A stretch of 38,475 nt of DNA, taken from CAYNLG01 sp964397995 (GTDB taxonomy: Bacteria > Planctomycetota > Phycisphaerae > FEN-1346). Made by a program: the position numbers and the translations under genes. How positions within the stretch are numbered: position 1 is the first letter of the stretch; the number at the start of each line of letters is the position of its first letter. The stretch lies in the NCBI GenBank assembly GCA_964397995.1, contig CAYNLG010000030.1:1-38475 (forward strand), written 5' to 3'. A model generated the notes under the pieces. The model worked only from the letters and a program-made list of their open reading frames with translations. It was not told the DNA's origin and ran no database searches. Of this stretch, positions 7,947 through 16,259 are shown piece after piece.

Positions 7947-8988
7947 GTGAACGAGACCGAGGACAACACGCTCCGCGATGCCCTGGCCGAGGGCCGTGAG
8001 GAGGCCTACGCCCGCCTGTACGACCTGTATGGCGCCGCCCTGTACCGGGTGGCCCTGGCCGTGACCGGCCGCGCGGCAGACGCCGAGGACGCGGTCCAGG
8101 GCGCCTTCGTGGGCCTCGTGCGGGCGCGAGAGCGGCTGAGCCGCGTCCGGGCTCTGAGGCCGTATGTCTTTGCGATGGTGCGGAACCCGGCCCAGCGGCG
8201 GCGCCGCCGAACGGGACACGCGTCTCTGGAACAGGCCGCGGCCATCGACGGAAGCGCGTGCCGGACGCTGGAGGCCGTCCTGGCCGAGGGCCGTCCATCG
8301 CCGGCGGTGCTGCGCGCCATGGACATGGGCGGGCCGGCTGCGTTCCGCCTTGCCCATGGCCGCGCTATGCGCATGGAAGAGGCGCTGGGCCTCTCGGTCT
8401 TCGCAAACTTGGGGGCCGGCGGGGAGGACCTTCGGGCGTTGCTGGGTGAGGGCGGCTACGGGCGGTCACTGAGCCCGCTCGGGTCGGGGCTCTACCGAGA
8501 GTCCTCCTGGCCACCATGGACTTGGTCGCCTACCGTCGCGCCATGGCCGCCTACCACAATCTGGCCGGCCGACCGTCCTACGACATCCACGAAGAGTGGG
8601 ACGCCATGGGCGAGCAGGCATCCGCGAGGCCGCAAGGTTTTGTGGCTGCCATCTTGGTTCCGGCGCTGAACGCCTCGGTCCGAAGCGTGCCCTCGCCGAG
8701 GCGCGTCACGAGGCGGCCCGGGTCGGCCGCGCACTTGCCGTCTATCAGGCCGCCACGGGCGCACCTCCCGACACGCTCGACGCCCTGGTGCCGGACTACT
8801 TGGCGGCCGTTCCGCTGGACCCGTTCTCGGGCGACCCGCTCAGGATGGCGCGGCAGGCCGACGCCCTGATTGTCTACAGTGTGGGGCTGGACTTCGAGGA
8901 TAGCGGCGGCACGCCCTGCGACGACGAGACGTGCACGGGCGACGTCACGTTCCGGGTGCCGCTTGGGGTATCCGGCGACGCGCCCTAG
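7947..8988 (+). pseudogene. ECF sigma-factor gene, frame-shifted, region 4 missing
   Basis: The N-terminus (GTG at 7947 with GAGGGA upstream) reads as ECF sigma region 2: YARLYDLYGAALYRVAL, then DAEDAVQGAFVGLVRAR and YVFAMVRN. No region 4 (promoter -35 recognition) follows. The sensible protein then passes through three frames. Frame of 7947 holds to about 8500. The frame containing MDLVAYRRAMAAYHN runs to about 8680. The frame containing RALAEARHEAARVG, then ALAVYQAATG, DALVPDYLAAVPLDPF and VYSVGLDFEDSGG, runs to TAG 8986-8988. The last part is a tail common in planctomycete proteins. So two frameshifts (near 8495-8505 and 8671-8690) and an internal loss are inferred. Sequencing error could explain the shifts but not the missing region 4. 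The last four bases CTAG are shared with the stop of the convergent gene. Confidence 0.7.
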
Positions 8989-10073
8989 TCGGCGCTCCGG
9001 GCGTTTGGGCGACCGTCGGCCAGTTCCTCCAGGAATCGGTCGACGGCCGCCAGCGCATCGGCCACGCCGTCACGGGCATGCTGCCGCGACCCCTCGGCGT
9101 AGGCGGCCAGGTTGGCGATGAACGCATGCAGCACGGCTTCGCTGAAACCGCGATCGCTGGTCTGGCGGCCGGCGCCGAGGTGCTCGACGATCTCCGCGTT
9201 CACGTGCTGTTCGAGGCTGTGTTCCGGGAGCAGCAGGAGCGGTTTGCCGAAATGCATCGCCTCGCCCACGAGCTGGTTCCCGGCGGTCGCGAAGACCGCC
9301 CGGGCCGACGCCATGTCCTGGACGAACGTCACGTTGTCGAGCAGACGGAAGGTCACGTTCCCGTCGGTTCCCGCGCGGGTCTTGTTATAGACGAGGACCG
9401 GCATGTCGAGCGTGTGCAGGGCCGCCTCCACCTTCGGCGTGAAGTGCAGGGGCCCGCTCGAAAAGTAGACCAGGAGGTGCTCGCCCTCGGTCGCCTCGCA
9501 CTCCCGAACCACCGGCCGCAGCATCGACCCGACGACGGCCACGCCGGGCCGGCGCGGCGGGGCGTCGTAAAAGCTCGAAACGATGACCCGGTCCGGCTTG
9601 CCCATCAGCGACCGGTACGCCACCGACTCCAGGCGGCACAGGAGGCGCGGCCACCAGGGCAGGGGCGGCCGGCAGTAGACCATGATGCCATAGTGGTCGA
9701 AGCTGATGCGCGGGACGCCCAGCCGCCGGCCGGCCCGGAGGGTCCAGGCATCCGAGTCGCTCAGCACCACGTCCGGTTCGAACTGCCTGAGCGCCTCCAT
9801 CACCATCCGCACCCCGTGCCCGCTCAGCTTCAGGTCCAGGTACGCCGGCGTCGCCCGCGCCAGCGTCTGAACCACCGAGAGCTTCCCCGGCCGCGTGTAC
9901 ACGTACCGCAGGTGCGGGATGCGCGTGACGGGGTGCGCCCCGGCCAGGGCGGCATAGGCGTCGCCGCCCGCGAAGACCTGGACCTCGTGGCGGCGGGTCA
10001 GTTCCGGCAGCAGTGTCAGGGCTCGCGTCGCGTGGCCGCGCCCGTACCCGTGAACCCCGTACGCGATTCGCAC
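8985..10073 (-). CDS. GT-B glycosyltransferase, MJ1255/TIGR00661-like
   Basis: Protein of 362 residues starting MRIAYGVHGYGRGHATRAL, the Gly/His-rich N-terminal loop of MJ1255-like and MurG-like GT-B glycosyltransferases. The middle has PDVVLSDSDAWTL and ISFDHYG. The C-terminal nucleotide-sugar domain has FATAGNQLVGEAMHFGKP and PEHSLEQHVNA, matching the GG-x-E-x-P-x-x-EQ donor-binding pattern. Donor and acceptor are unknown; a cell-surface or lipid glycan is the usual guess. It starts with GTG at 10073, GGAGG 9 nt upstream. No membrane segment is obvious. Its stop TAG overlaps the stop of the convergent sigma pseudogene in a CTAG. Confidence 0.78.
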   Translation of the reverse strand: MRIAYGVHGYGRGHATRALTLLPELTRRHEVQVFAGGDAYAALAGAHPVTRIPHLRYVYTRPGKLSVVQTLARATPAYLDLKLSGHGVRMVMEALRQFEPDVVLSDSDAWTLRAGRRLGVPRISFDHYGIMVYCRPPLPWWPRLLCRLESVAYRSLMGKPDRVIVSSFYDAPPRRPGVAVVGSMLRPVVRECEATEGEHLLVYFSSGPLHFTPKVEAALHTLDMPVLVYNKTRAGTDGNVTFRLLDNVTFVQDMASARAVFATAGNQLVGEAMHFGKPLLLLPEHSLEQHVNAEIVEHLGAGRQTSDRGFSEAVLHAFIANLAAYAEGSRQHARDGVADALAAVDRFLEELADGRPNARSAD

Positions 10074-10140
10074 GATGCGCGACCTCCGGCGGTGCGTCCA
10101 TGGCGTGAAGCGGTCGGCCGCATCCTAGACCCCCGGGCGA

Positions 10141-11121
10141 CTACTCGTCAACGGTTGTCTCGGTGCGGCGGAGGCGATACGTGCCGCGGTCCGACTCGGC
10201 CGTGTAGGTGCTCACGAAGACCGCTCCGTCGGTCCAGCCACGGAACCGGTAGAGGCCCCCCGCCAGCGCGCCGAGGTCCTTGTCGCCGCCGAACTCCCAC
10301 CGGGTCGAGCCGGTGGGCGCCGGCGCGGCCTCGGCCGCCAGGTCCACCGCGATGCGGAACGGAAAGAGCCGCCAGACGATGGCCTTGAAGTCCGCCCGGT
10401 ATGTCCCCTCGCCCGCGCGGGAGATGGTGCAGCTCAACCGGCCGCTTGTGTTGCGGCCCGCGCTGTGCCACGTGCCGGTCCAATGGCCGATGAGCAGGTC
10501 GGCCTCCGCCTCGCCAGGCAGGGCGTACGCCCAGTATTGGTGGACGCTCCACGGCGCTGAAGGCTCCTCGGGTCTGTGTACCACGGGCCGGACGGTCACA
10601 CGCACCTGTGTCTTGCCGCGCGTGAGCGCCGCCGGCAGGTCGAACGCCGCATCGAGCCACCCGCCCGGCATGGTCACCGGGGGCACGATCCACGGCTGGT
10701 CGTCCACGGAGGCGCCGTCGACTTCCACCCGGGCCGCGCGCAGACCGCCGGCCGTCGGCATCCGCGCCACCAGCCGCACCCCCCCGTTGGCCTCCGGCAC
10801 GGTCAGCGTGAACGACCGCGCGCCCGCGCCGCGCCGACCGGCGTCGGCGATCTGCGTGAGCGGGTCCCCGGGATAGGCGGCCGCGGCTTCGACGACCTCG
10901 GTCTCGCCCAGGACGGCATAGGCATGAGCTCGCTCGCTGGCGGGGTCGCCGACGTCCAGTTCGTCGGCCAGCACGGGAGGTTGAGGCGGGGGCGCGTCGC
11001 TCTCGACCGGGACGGCGCGGACGGTCTCGGCCGCCTCGTCGGGCGCCGCCGCACCCAAGGCCCAGACCGACGCCGCCAGCGCCGCCACCGCTATCCATCC
11101 TGTGCGGCTACTCGATCGCAA
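10141..11121 (-). CDS. Secreted protein of unknown function, last gene of gcv-lipB operon
   Basis: 326 residues with a signal peptide (basic start, hydrophobic WIAVAALAASVWALGAAA, likely cleavage near residue 25). No catalytic motif is recognised. Residues about 205-320 contain IGHWTGTWHS, SGRLSCTI, YRADFKAIVW and PFRIAVDLA, a beta-rich repeat cadence like a lipocalin-type barrel seen in other planctomycete secreted proteins; this is pattern memory only. The start is an unusual TTG at 11119-11121, needed to keep the full signal peptide; it overlaps the lipB stop by 14 nt, so expression probably depends on coupling to lipB. There is no functional reason I can see for its presence in a glycine-cleavage operon. 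Confidence 0.65.
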   Translation of the reverse strand: MRSSSRTGWIAVAALAASVWALGAAAPDEAAETVRAVPVESDAPPPQPPVLADELDVGDPASERAHAYAVLGETEVVEAAAAYPGDPLTQIADAGRRGAGARSFTLTVPEANGGVRLVARMPTAGGLRAARVEVDGASVDDQPWIVPPVTMPGGWLDAAFDLPAALTRGKTQVRVTVRPVVHRPEEPSAPWSVHQYWAYALPGEAEADLLIGHWTGTWHSAGRNTSGRLSCTISRAGEGTYRADFKAIVWRLFPFRIAVDLAAEAAPAPTGSTRWEFGGDKDLGALAGGLYRFRGWTDGAVFVSTYTAESDRGTYRLRRTETTVDE

Positions 11122-11758
11122 AGCCGAACACCTCCGCCAAGCACATCGTCAGCGGCCCCTTCACCTCTTCAACCGCGACGGGCCGCCCCAGTACCTCGGA
11201 GATGCTGGTGACGCGCGCCCGGCTCAGGCCGCACGGTACGATCAGGTCGAAGTGGGCGAGGTCGGTGCCGACGTTCAGGGCGAAGCCGTGCCAGGCGACC
11301 CAGTGGCTGACGGCGATGCCGATGGCGGCGATCTTCGCGTCGCCGGCCCAAACCCCGGTCAGCCCCTGCTCCCGCCTCGCCGCGACGCCAAAGCGAGCGC
11401 ACAGCCGGATCAGCGCCTCTTCCAGGTCGTGGACGTACGTGCGAACGGGCCGTTTGCCGGGCGGGAGGTGCATGATCGGGTATCCGACCAGCTGGCCGGG
11501 CCCATGGTACGTGACGTCGCCGCCGCGTGCCGTCTCGGCCGTCTCGATGCCAAGGGTCGCCAGGCGCTCGCGCGACGCCAGCAGGTGCTCGGCCCGCGCC
11601 CCGCGGCCGAAGGTGATGACCGGCGGGTCGTGCTCCACCAGAACCAGGTGGCCGCGGTCCTCCGGTCCGGCCTGGACCTCGGTAAGGAGGCGCTCCTGCA
11701 GCGCGAGCGCGTCGGCGTAGGAAGCCCGGCCCAGGTCGTGGAGCGTCAGCGTCGTCAT
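11108..11758 (-). CDS. lipB: Octanoyl-[ACP]:protein N-octanoyltransferase LipB
   Basis: 216-residue enzyme that moves the octanoyl group from acyl carrier protein to the lipoyl-lysine of carrier proteins such as GcvH, the first step of lipoate synthesis. Signatures are ARGGDVTYHGPGQLVGYP (about 77-94), Lys142 in AKIAAIGIA and Cys176 in VPCGLSR, the Lys/Cys catalytic pair. Length fits the family. The ATG at 11756-11758 sits 8 nt after the gcvPB stop. Its place beside gcvH, whose product it would modify, explains the linkage. Lipoyl synthase (lipA) is not in the window. Assignment is firm. Confidence 0.93.
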   Translation of the reverse strand: MTTLTLHDLGRASYADALALQERLLTEVQAGPEDRGHLVLVEHDPPVITFGRGARAEHLLASRERLATLGIETAETARGGDVTYHGPGQLVGYPIMHLPPGKRPVRTYVHDLEEALIRLCARFGVAARREQGLTGVWAGDAKIAAIGIAVSHWVAWHGFALNVGTDLAHFDLIVPCGLSRARVTSISEVLGRPVAVEEVKGPLTMCLAEVFGFAIE

Positions 11759-11766
11759 GGGACGGC

Positions 11767-13218
11767 TCAGGCTAGCGAGGCCAGGTCCGGCTGCCGCGCC
11801 GCCCGCGTCTCGTCGAGCCGGCCGACGGGCGTCGTCGTCGGGCACGCGTGGAGCGAGTCGGGGTCGCGCTCGGCCACCTCGGCGATCTCGCGCATCGCCG
11901 CGACGAACGCGTCCAGCGTCTCCTTCGACTCGGTTTCGGTCGGCTCGATCATCAGGGCTTCGTCGACTGTCAGGGGGAAGTAGACCGTCGGCGGGTGGAA
12001 GCCCCGGTCGATCAGAGCCTTGGCCACGTCGAAGGCCAGGACGCCCTTCGCGGCCTGCCGCGACGCCGAGAAGACGCACTCGTGCTTGCAGAGGACGTCG
12101 TGCGGCAGGTCGTAGACGTCGCGGAGCCGGGCCCGCAGGTAGTTGGCGTTGAGGACGGCATCGGCCGACGCCCGCCGCAACCCGTCGCGGCCCAGCATGA
12201 GCATGTACGTGTAGGCCTTGACGATCACGCCGAACGCCCCGTAGAACGGGGCGACTTGGCCGATCGCCTTCGGCTGGCCCCAGTCCAGGAAATAGCGGCC
12301 ATCGTCCCAGCGCTCGACGCGCGGCACGGGCAGGAACGGGACAAGCCGCTCGCTCACGCCGACCGGCCCCGCACCGGGTCCGCCGCCGCCGTGCGGCGTG
12401 GAGAAGGTCTTGTGCAGGTTGACGTGCACCACGTCGAACCCGATGTCGCCGGGGCGGCACCGGCCGATGAGGGCGTTCAGGTTGGCCCCGTCGCAGTAGA
12501 CCAGGCCGTCGACCTCGTGGACGAGGCGGCAGATGGCCTCGACCTTCGGATGGAACAGGCCGAGCGTGTTCGGGCAGGTCAGCATCAGGCCCGCGACGTC
12601 CCCCTCGCCGAGGGCCGCCTCCAGGGCCGCCACCTCCATGAACCCGTCCTCGTCCGACGGGACCGTCTTGACGTCGAACCCCGCCAGGGCGGCGCTTGCC
12701 GGGTTCGTTCCGTGGGCGCTGTCCGGCACCAGGATGCACGACCGGCGCGTCCCCCGGTCGGCGTGGTAGGCCGCCATCAGCAGGACGCCGGTCAACTCGC
12801 CGTGCGCTCCGGCCATGGGCTGCGTCGTGAAGCCGGCCATCCCGCAGACCTCGCGGAGCCAGCGGCCGACCTCGTAGAGAATCTCCAGGGCGCCCTGGGC
12901 GAGCGGCTCGCCCTCCGGCAGTTGCGGAAGCATCGGGTGCAGCCGCGCCAGGCCCGGCAGCCGGGCCGTCGCTTCGTTCACCTTCGGGTTGTACTTCATC
13001 GTGCACGAGCCGAGAGGATAGAAGCCCGTGTCCACGCCGAAGTTCTTCCGCGAGAGCGCCGTGAAGTGCCGCACCACGTCCAGTTCCGTCAGTTCCGGCA
13101 GGGCGGCCGGGTCGTCGCGGCGGATCGCTTCCGGCAGGGGGGGGGCCGCCTCGACGTCCGGCACCGGCGGACGGTAGCTCCGGCGACCGGCAACCGATTT
13201 CTCGAAGATCAGCGTCAC
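11767..13218 (-). CDS. gcvPB: Glycine dehydrogenase (decarboxylating) subunit 2
   Basis: 483-residue C-terminal half of the two-subunit P protein. It binds pyridoxal phosphate and, with GcvPA, decarboxylates glycine and loads the aminomethyl group on GcvH lipoate. FYPLGSCTMKYNPK (about 67-80), PDSAHGTNPASA and HVNLHKTFSTPHGGGGPG with Lys270 as the PLP lysine are diagnostic. Start is GTG at 13216-13218, overlapping the gcvPA stop as GTGA, with GGAGGAG upstream. The coding strand has a run of nine C (13137-13145, near residue 25), a possible slippage site. Length and motifs are complete. Confidence 0.94.
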   Translation of the reverse strand: MTLIFEKSVAGRRSYRPPVPDVEAAPPLPEAIRRDDPAALPELTELDVVRHFTALSRKNFGVDTGFYPLGSCTMKYNPKVNEATARLPGLARLHPMLPQLPEGEPLAQGALEILYEVGRWLREVCGMAGFTTQPMAGAHGELTGVLLMAAYHADRGTRRSCILVPDSAHGTNPASAALAGFDVKTVPSDEDGFMEVAALEAALGEGDVAGLMLTCPNTLGLFHPKVEAICRLVHEVDGLVYCDGANLNALIGRCRPGDIGFDVVHVNLHKTFSTPHGGGGPGAGPVGVSERLVPFLPVPRVERWDDGRYFLDWGQPKAIGQVAPFYGAFGVIVKAYTYMLMLGRDGLRRASADAVLNANYLRARLRDVYDLPHDVLCKHECVFSASRQAAKGVLAFDVAKALIDRGFHPPTVYFPLTVDEALMIEPTETESKETLDAFVAAMREIAEVAERDPDSLHACPTTTPVGRLDETRAARQPDLASLA

Positions 13219-14546
13219 AGCGTCTCCTCCAGCGCGCCGGCCAGCTGGTCGATCTCGGCCCGCGTCCGCTTCTCCGTCACCGCGACCAGCAGGCCGCTCT
13301 CGAGCATCGGCCACGTCGGTCCGAGCGGGATGCCCGCCGCGATGCCCCGCTTCAGCAGCCGCCCGACCACCGGGCCCGCCGGCTCCGGCAGGTGCACGGC
13401 GAACTCGTTGAAGACCGGCCGCTCGGGCCACAGGAGCTCGACGCCCTTGACGCGGGCGAGCCGCTCCCGGGCGTACACCGCGGCCGCGCGGCACCCGCGG
13501 GCCACCCCGCGGAGGCCCTCCTTCCCGAGCAGGCTCAGGTACACCAGGGCCGCCAGGGCGCACAGGTTCTGGTTGGTGCAGATGTTGGACGAGGCTTTCT
13601 CGCGGCGGATGTGCTGCTCGCGGGCCTGGAGCGTCAGGACGAAGCCGGGCCGGCCCTCGGTGTCAACGGTGCGGCCGACGATGCGGCCGGGCATCTTGCG
13701 GACGTGCTTCCGGCGCGCCGCCATGAACCCCAGGTACGGGCCGCCGAAGCCCAAGCCCAGGCCGAGGCTCTGGGCCTCGCCAGTCACGATGTCGACGCCC
13801 ATCGCGCCGGGAGGCGTGACCAGCGCCAGGCTGACCGGCGCGACCGACGCCACCACCAGCGCTCCGACCTCGTGCGCCGCGTCCGCCAGGTCCGCCAGGT
13901 CGTCCAGGCAGCCGAGGTAGTTCGGGTTCTGAAGGATAAGCGCGGCCGTCTGGTCGTCCAGGGCCTCCGCGAGGGCCGTGCGGTCCGCCAGCCCGTCCTT
14001 CGACGGCACGACGACGAGTTCCGCCCCGTGGTGCCGCAGGTGCGTCCGCAGCATCCGCCGGTAGATCGGGTTGACGGCGTCGTCGCAGACGAACCTGTGG
14101 CGGCGGGTGACGCGCGACGCCATCATCGTAGCCTCGTAGATCGCGGTCCCGCCGTCGTACATCGAGGCGTTGGCGACCTCCATGCCGGTCAGGCGGCAGA
14201 CGGCGGATTGCCACTCGTAGATGACCTGGAGGGTTCCCTGGCTGATCTCCGGCTGGTAGGGCGTGTACGCGGTGAAGAACTCGCTCCGCTGCAGGATCGC
14301 GTCGATGGCCGCCGGCACGTCGTGGTCGTAGAACCCCCCGCCGAGGAAGTTCAGCACCGGCGGGCGGTTGGCCGCGCCCAGGCGCTCCAGTTCGTCGCGC
14401 GCCCGGGCCTCCGGCACGCCGTCCGGCAGGTCCATCGGCGGGTCGCGGAGCGCCGCCGGAATGTCCGAGAAGAGGTCCTCGGCGGCCAGGCCGATGGCCT
14501 CGAGCATCTCACGCCGCTGGGCGTCGGTGTGGGGCAGGAAGGGCAC
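13215..14546 (-). CDS. gcvPA: Glycine dehydrogenase (decarboxylating) subunit 1
   Basis: 443-residue N-terminal half of the split P protein. It opens VPFLPHTDAQRREML, followed by FLGGGFYDHDVP, TAYTPYQPEISQGTLQ and EVANASMYDGGTA, all characteristic of GcvPA. Later QNPNYLGCLDD, GLGLGFGGPYLG and SSNICTNQNLCAL also fit. The start is GTG at 14544-14546, 2 nt after the gcvH stop; a longer open frame upstream is only the shadow of gcvH and gcvT. A two-subunit P protein is known from Gram-positives, archaea and many other phyla, in contrast to the single-chain E. coli form. It forms an alpha2-beta2 complex with GcvPB in the cytoplasm. Confidence 0.94.
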   Translation of the reverse strand: MPFLPHTDAQRREMLEAIGLAAEDLFSDIPAALRDPPMDLPDGVPEARARDELERLGAANRPPVLNFLGGGFYDHDVPAAIDAILQRSEFFTAYTPYQPEISQGTLQVIYEWQSAVCRLTGMEVANASMYDGGTAIYEATMMASRVTRRHRFVCDDAVNPIYRRMLRTHLRHHGAELVVVPSKDGLADRTALAEALDDQTAALILQNPNYLGCLDDLADLADAAHEVGALVVASVAPVSLALVTPPGAMGVDIVTGEAQSLGLGLGFGGPYLGFMAARRKHVRKMPGRIVGRTVDTEGRPGFVLTLQAREQHIRREKASSNICTNQNLCALAALVYLSLLGKEGLRGVARGCRAAAVYARERLARVKGVELLWPERPVFNEFAVHLPEPAGPVVGRLLKRGIAAGIPLGPTWPMLESGLLVAVTEKRTRAEIDQLAGALEETL

Positions 14547-14548
14547 GC

Positions 14549-14932
14549 TCAGTCCTTCTCGCCGATGAGGTCCGCGTACGCCTTCGCGTCCATCAGGCTG
14601 TCGAGTTCGCCCTTGTCCTTGAGGCGGACCGTGTACAGCCATCCCGCGCCGTACGGGTCCCCGTTGACCGTGCCGGGCTCGTCCTCGAGGGCGCTGTTGA
14701 CCTTTTCGACCGTCCCGCTTGCCGGAGCGTAGACGTCCGCGGCCGCCTTGTGCGATTCCAGGGCCGCCGTCTCGCCGCCCTGGGTCACCTCGTCGCCCTC
14801 GGCGGGGAGTTCGACGAACGTGAGGTCGCCGAGGGCCTCCTGGGCGTGGTCCGTGACGCCGACGGTGCCGACGTCGCCCTCCACCTTCAGCCACTCGTGT
14901 TCCTGCGTGTAGTACAGACCATCGGGAATCAT
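14549..14932 (-). CDS. gcvH: Glycine cleavage system H protein
   Basis: 127-residue lipoyl carrier that shuttles the aminomethyl group between P, T and L proteins. It has YYTQEHEWLKVEGD at the start, GVTDHAQEALGDLTFVELP, and Lys62 in ALESHKAAADVYAP as the lipoylation site. The length is standard. The ATG at 14930-14932 overlaps the gcvT stop (ATGA), so translation is coupled. It is the probable substrate of LipB two genes downstream. Confidence 0.95.
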   Translation of the reverse strand: MIPDGLYYTQEHEWLKVEGDVGTVGVTDHAQEALGDLTFVELPAEGDEVTQGGETAALESHKAAADVYAPASGTVEKVNSALEDEPGTVNGDPYGAGWLYTVRLKDKGELDSLMDAKAYADLIGEKD

Positions 14933-16068
14933 GCAGGGGTCTCCGCTTTCCGGGTTCGCGTGCGGCAGGTGCCGCCGGTGTAAAGGGGCTTCTCGGCCAC
15001 GCTGACAGGCACGTCCGCCCGCTTGGTCCGGACCGCCAGCCGCGTGCCGGGCTCCGCGTGCGCCATGGCCACGTAGCCCAGGCCGATGGACGCCTGGAGG
15101 CTCGGCGAAAAGCCGCCGCTCGTCACGGCCCCGATCTGCGTATCGCCCGCGAGGATCGGGTCGCCGGTGTGGGTCTTGCGGCGGGAGTCGCTCTTGAAGG
15201 CGACGAGTTTCCGCGTCAGGCCCTCGGCCAGCCGGTCGCGCAGCGTGGCCGCGCCCACGTAGTTGTGCTCCAGCGAGATAAATCGCCTGAGGTCCGCTTC
15301 CAGGGGGTCGGCGTCCGGGTGGATGTCCTGGCCGTGCAGGGGATAGCTCATCTCCAGGCGCAGGATGTCGCGGGCTCCGAGGCCGGCGGGCAGGATGCCA
15401 TCGGCGCCCATGAGGAGCTCGTACGCCCCCGCCACGTTCGGGTTCGGGATCATCATCTCGTAGCCGAGCTCGCCGGTGTAGCCGGTGCGGCTGACGACGC
15501 AGTCGGCCTCGCAGATGCGGGCGCGGGCGCAGCCGAAGTAGGGCAGGGCGGCCACGTCGATGTCCAGGAGCGGCTGGACGGCCTCCAGGCTCTTCGGGCC
15601 CTGGACGTCGATCTTGCCCCACGAGTTGGACTGGTCGATGAGCTCGACGTCGCCGTACAGGTGGTTCCGCAGCCAGACGAAGTCGGTCTTGCGCGGCCCG
15701 GCGTTCACGACCAGGACGAAGTCCATCGGCCCCAGCCGCATCAGGATCATGTCATCGACGATGCCGCCGTTCTCGTTGAGCATGTGGCAATAGAAGGCGC
15801 GCCCGACCTTGAGGGTCCGCGGGTCGCGCGTCAGCAGCCGCGCCAGTTCCGTCGGTGCGTCCTCGCCGCGGATGGCGAACTGGCCCATGTACGAGGTGTC
15901 GAACGCGCTGACGGCCGTCCGCGTGTGCTCGTGCTCGGCTCCGATGCCGGCGTACTGGACGGGCAGCAGCCACCCGTGGAACGCCACCATCCGGCCGCCG
16001 CGCTTCACGTGCTCCTCGTACAACGGGGTTCGCTTCAAGGCACAGGACGGGGTTACGCTCGCGGTCAC
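14929..16068 (-). CDS. gcvT: Aminomethyltransferase (glycine cleavage T protein)
   Basis: 379-residue folate-dependent T protein, which releases ammonia and transfers the methylene group from GcvH to tetrahydrofolate. The conserved LKRTPLYEEH begins at residue 11. GGIVDDMILMR (about 101-111) carries the catalytic Asp, and TGYTGELGYEMM and SLEHNYVG are family segments. I chose the GTG at 16066-16068: GGGAG lies just upstream and it falls downstream of the predicted transcript start near 16127. The in-frame GTG at 16128 would be at or before that start. The ribosome-binding site sits inside a small hairpin. First gene of the gcvT-H-PA-PB-lipB operon. Confidence 0.93.
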   Translation of the reverse strand: MTASVTPSCALKRTPLYEEHVKRGGRMVAFHGWLLPVQYAGIGAEHEHTRTAVSAFDTSYMGQFAIRGEDAPTELARLLTRDPRTLKVGRAFYCHMLNENGGIVDDMILMRLGPMDFVLVVNAGPRKTDFVWLRNHLYGDVELIDQSNSWGKIDVQGPKSLEAVQPLLDIDVAALPYFGCARARICEADCVVSRTGYTGELGYEMMIPNPNVAGAYELLMGADGILPAGLGARDILRLEMSYPLHGQDIHPDADPLEADLRRFISLEHNYVGAATLRDRLAEGLTRKLVAFKSDSRRKTHTGDPILAGDTQIGAVTSGGFSPSLQASIGLGYVAMAHAEPGTRLAVRTKRADVPVSVAEKPLYTGGTCRTRTRKAETPA

Positions 16069-16069
16069 A

Positions 16070-16082
16070 CCGGGTCTCCCGG
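16070..16082 (-). promoter_or_regulatory. Hairpin holding the gcvT ribosome-binding site
   Basis: The minus strand reads CCGGGAGACCCGG: a 5-bp GC stem with an AGA loop, ending one base before the gcvT GTG. The GGGAG Shine-Dalgarno element is partly in the stem and loop, so initiation may be limited unless the hairpin opens. Confidence 0.5.
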
Positions 16083-16096
16083 AGGCTAATGGGTGA

Positions 16097-16126
16097 GGCC
16101 GCAACGCGGAAACGGGCGTTGCGGCC
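16097..16126 (-). promoter_or_regulatory. 11-bp stem-loop at 5' end of gcv operon mRNA
   Basis: GGCCGCAACGC and GCGTTGCGGCC are perfect inverted repeats with an 8-nt loop. The structure begins at the predicted transcript start (about 16127), so the mRNA would open with this stem. It may protect the 5' end or be a protein-binding site. It does not show glycine-riboswitch consensus segments. Confidence 0.55.
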
Positions 16127-16133
16127 ACGTAAG

Positions 16134-16162
16134 ACCATACCGCACGCGGGCCGCCGCTTCAA
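16134..16162 (-). promoter_or_regulatory. Sigma-70-like promoter of gcv operon
   Basis: TTGAAG (complement of 16157-16162), a 17-nt spacer, and TATGGT (complement of 16134-16139). Predicted start near 16127, about 60 nt before the gcvT GTG. The same TATGGT box occurs in the promoter at 19495. Confidence 0.6.
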
Positions 16163-16208
16163 GGGCTTTCACGCGTGAGCCGATGGGCGATGGGCCCTCG
16201 TCATACGC

Positions 16209-16238
16209 TTGCCGCGGCCGCCCGCGCGGCGGTAGGAT
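16209..16238 (+). promoter_or_regulatory. Putative promoter of gluconolactonase-like gene
   Basis: TTGCCG at 16209-16214, an 18-nt spacer, TAGGAT at 16233-16238. It leaves a leader of about 15 nt holding GGAAGGAGG before ATG 16260. It is divergent from the gcv promoter. Confidence 0.45.
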
Positions 16239-16259
16239 GGCGGCGGAAGGAGGGTCGCC

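Noticed and set aside
16069..16128. Upstream GTG at 16128 as the gcvT start
   Set aside because: It lies at the predicted transcript start, and the added residues have no similarity to T protein. GTG 16068 has a ribosome-binding site.
16069..16160. Glycine riboswitch before gcvT
   Set aside because: The leader of about 60 nt is too short and lacks the conserved aptamer segments. Only simple hairpins are seen.
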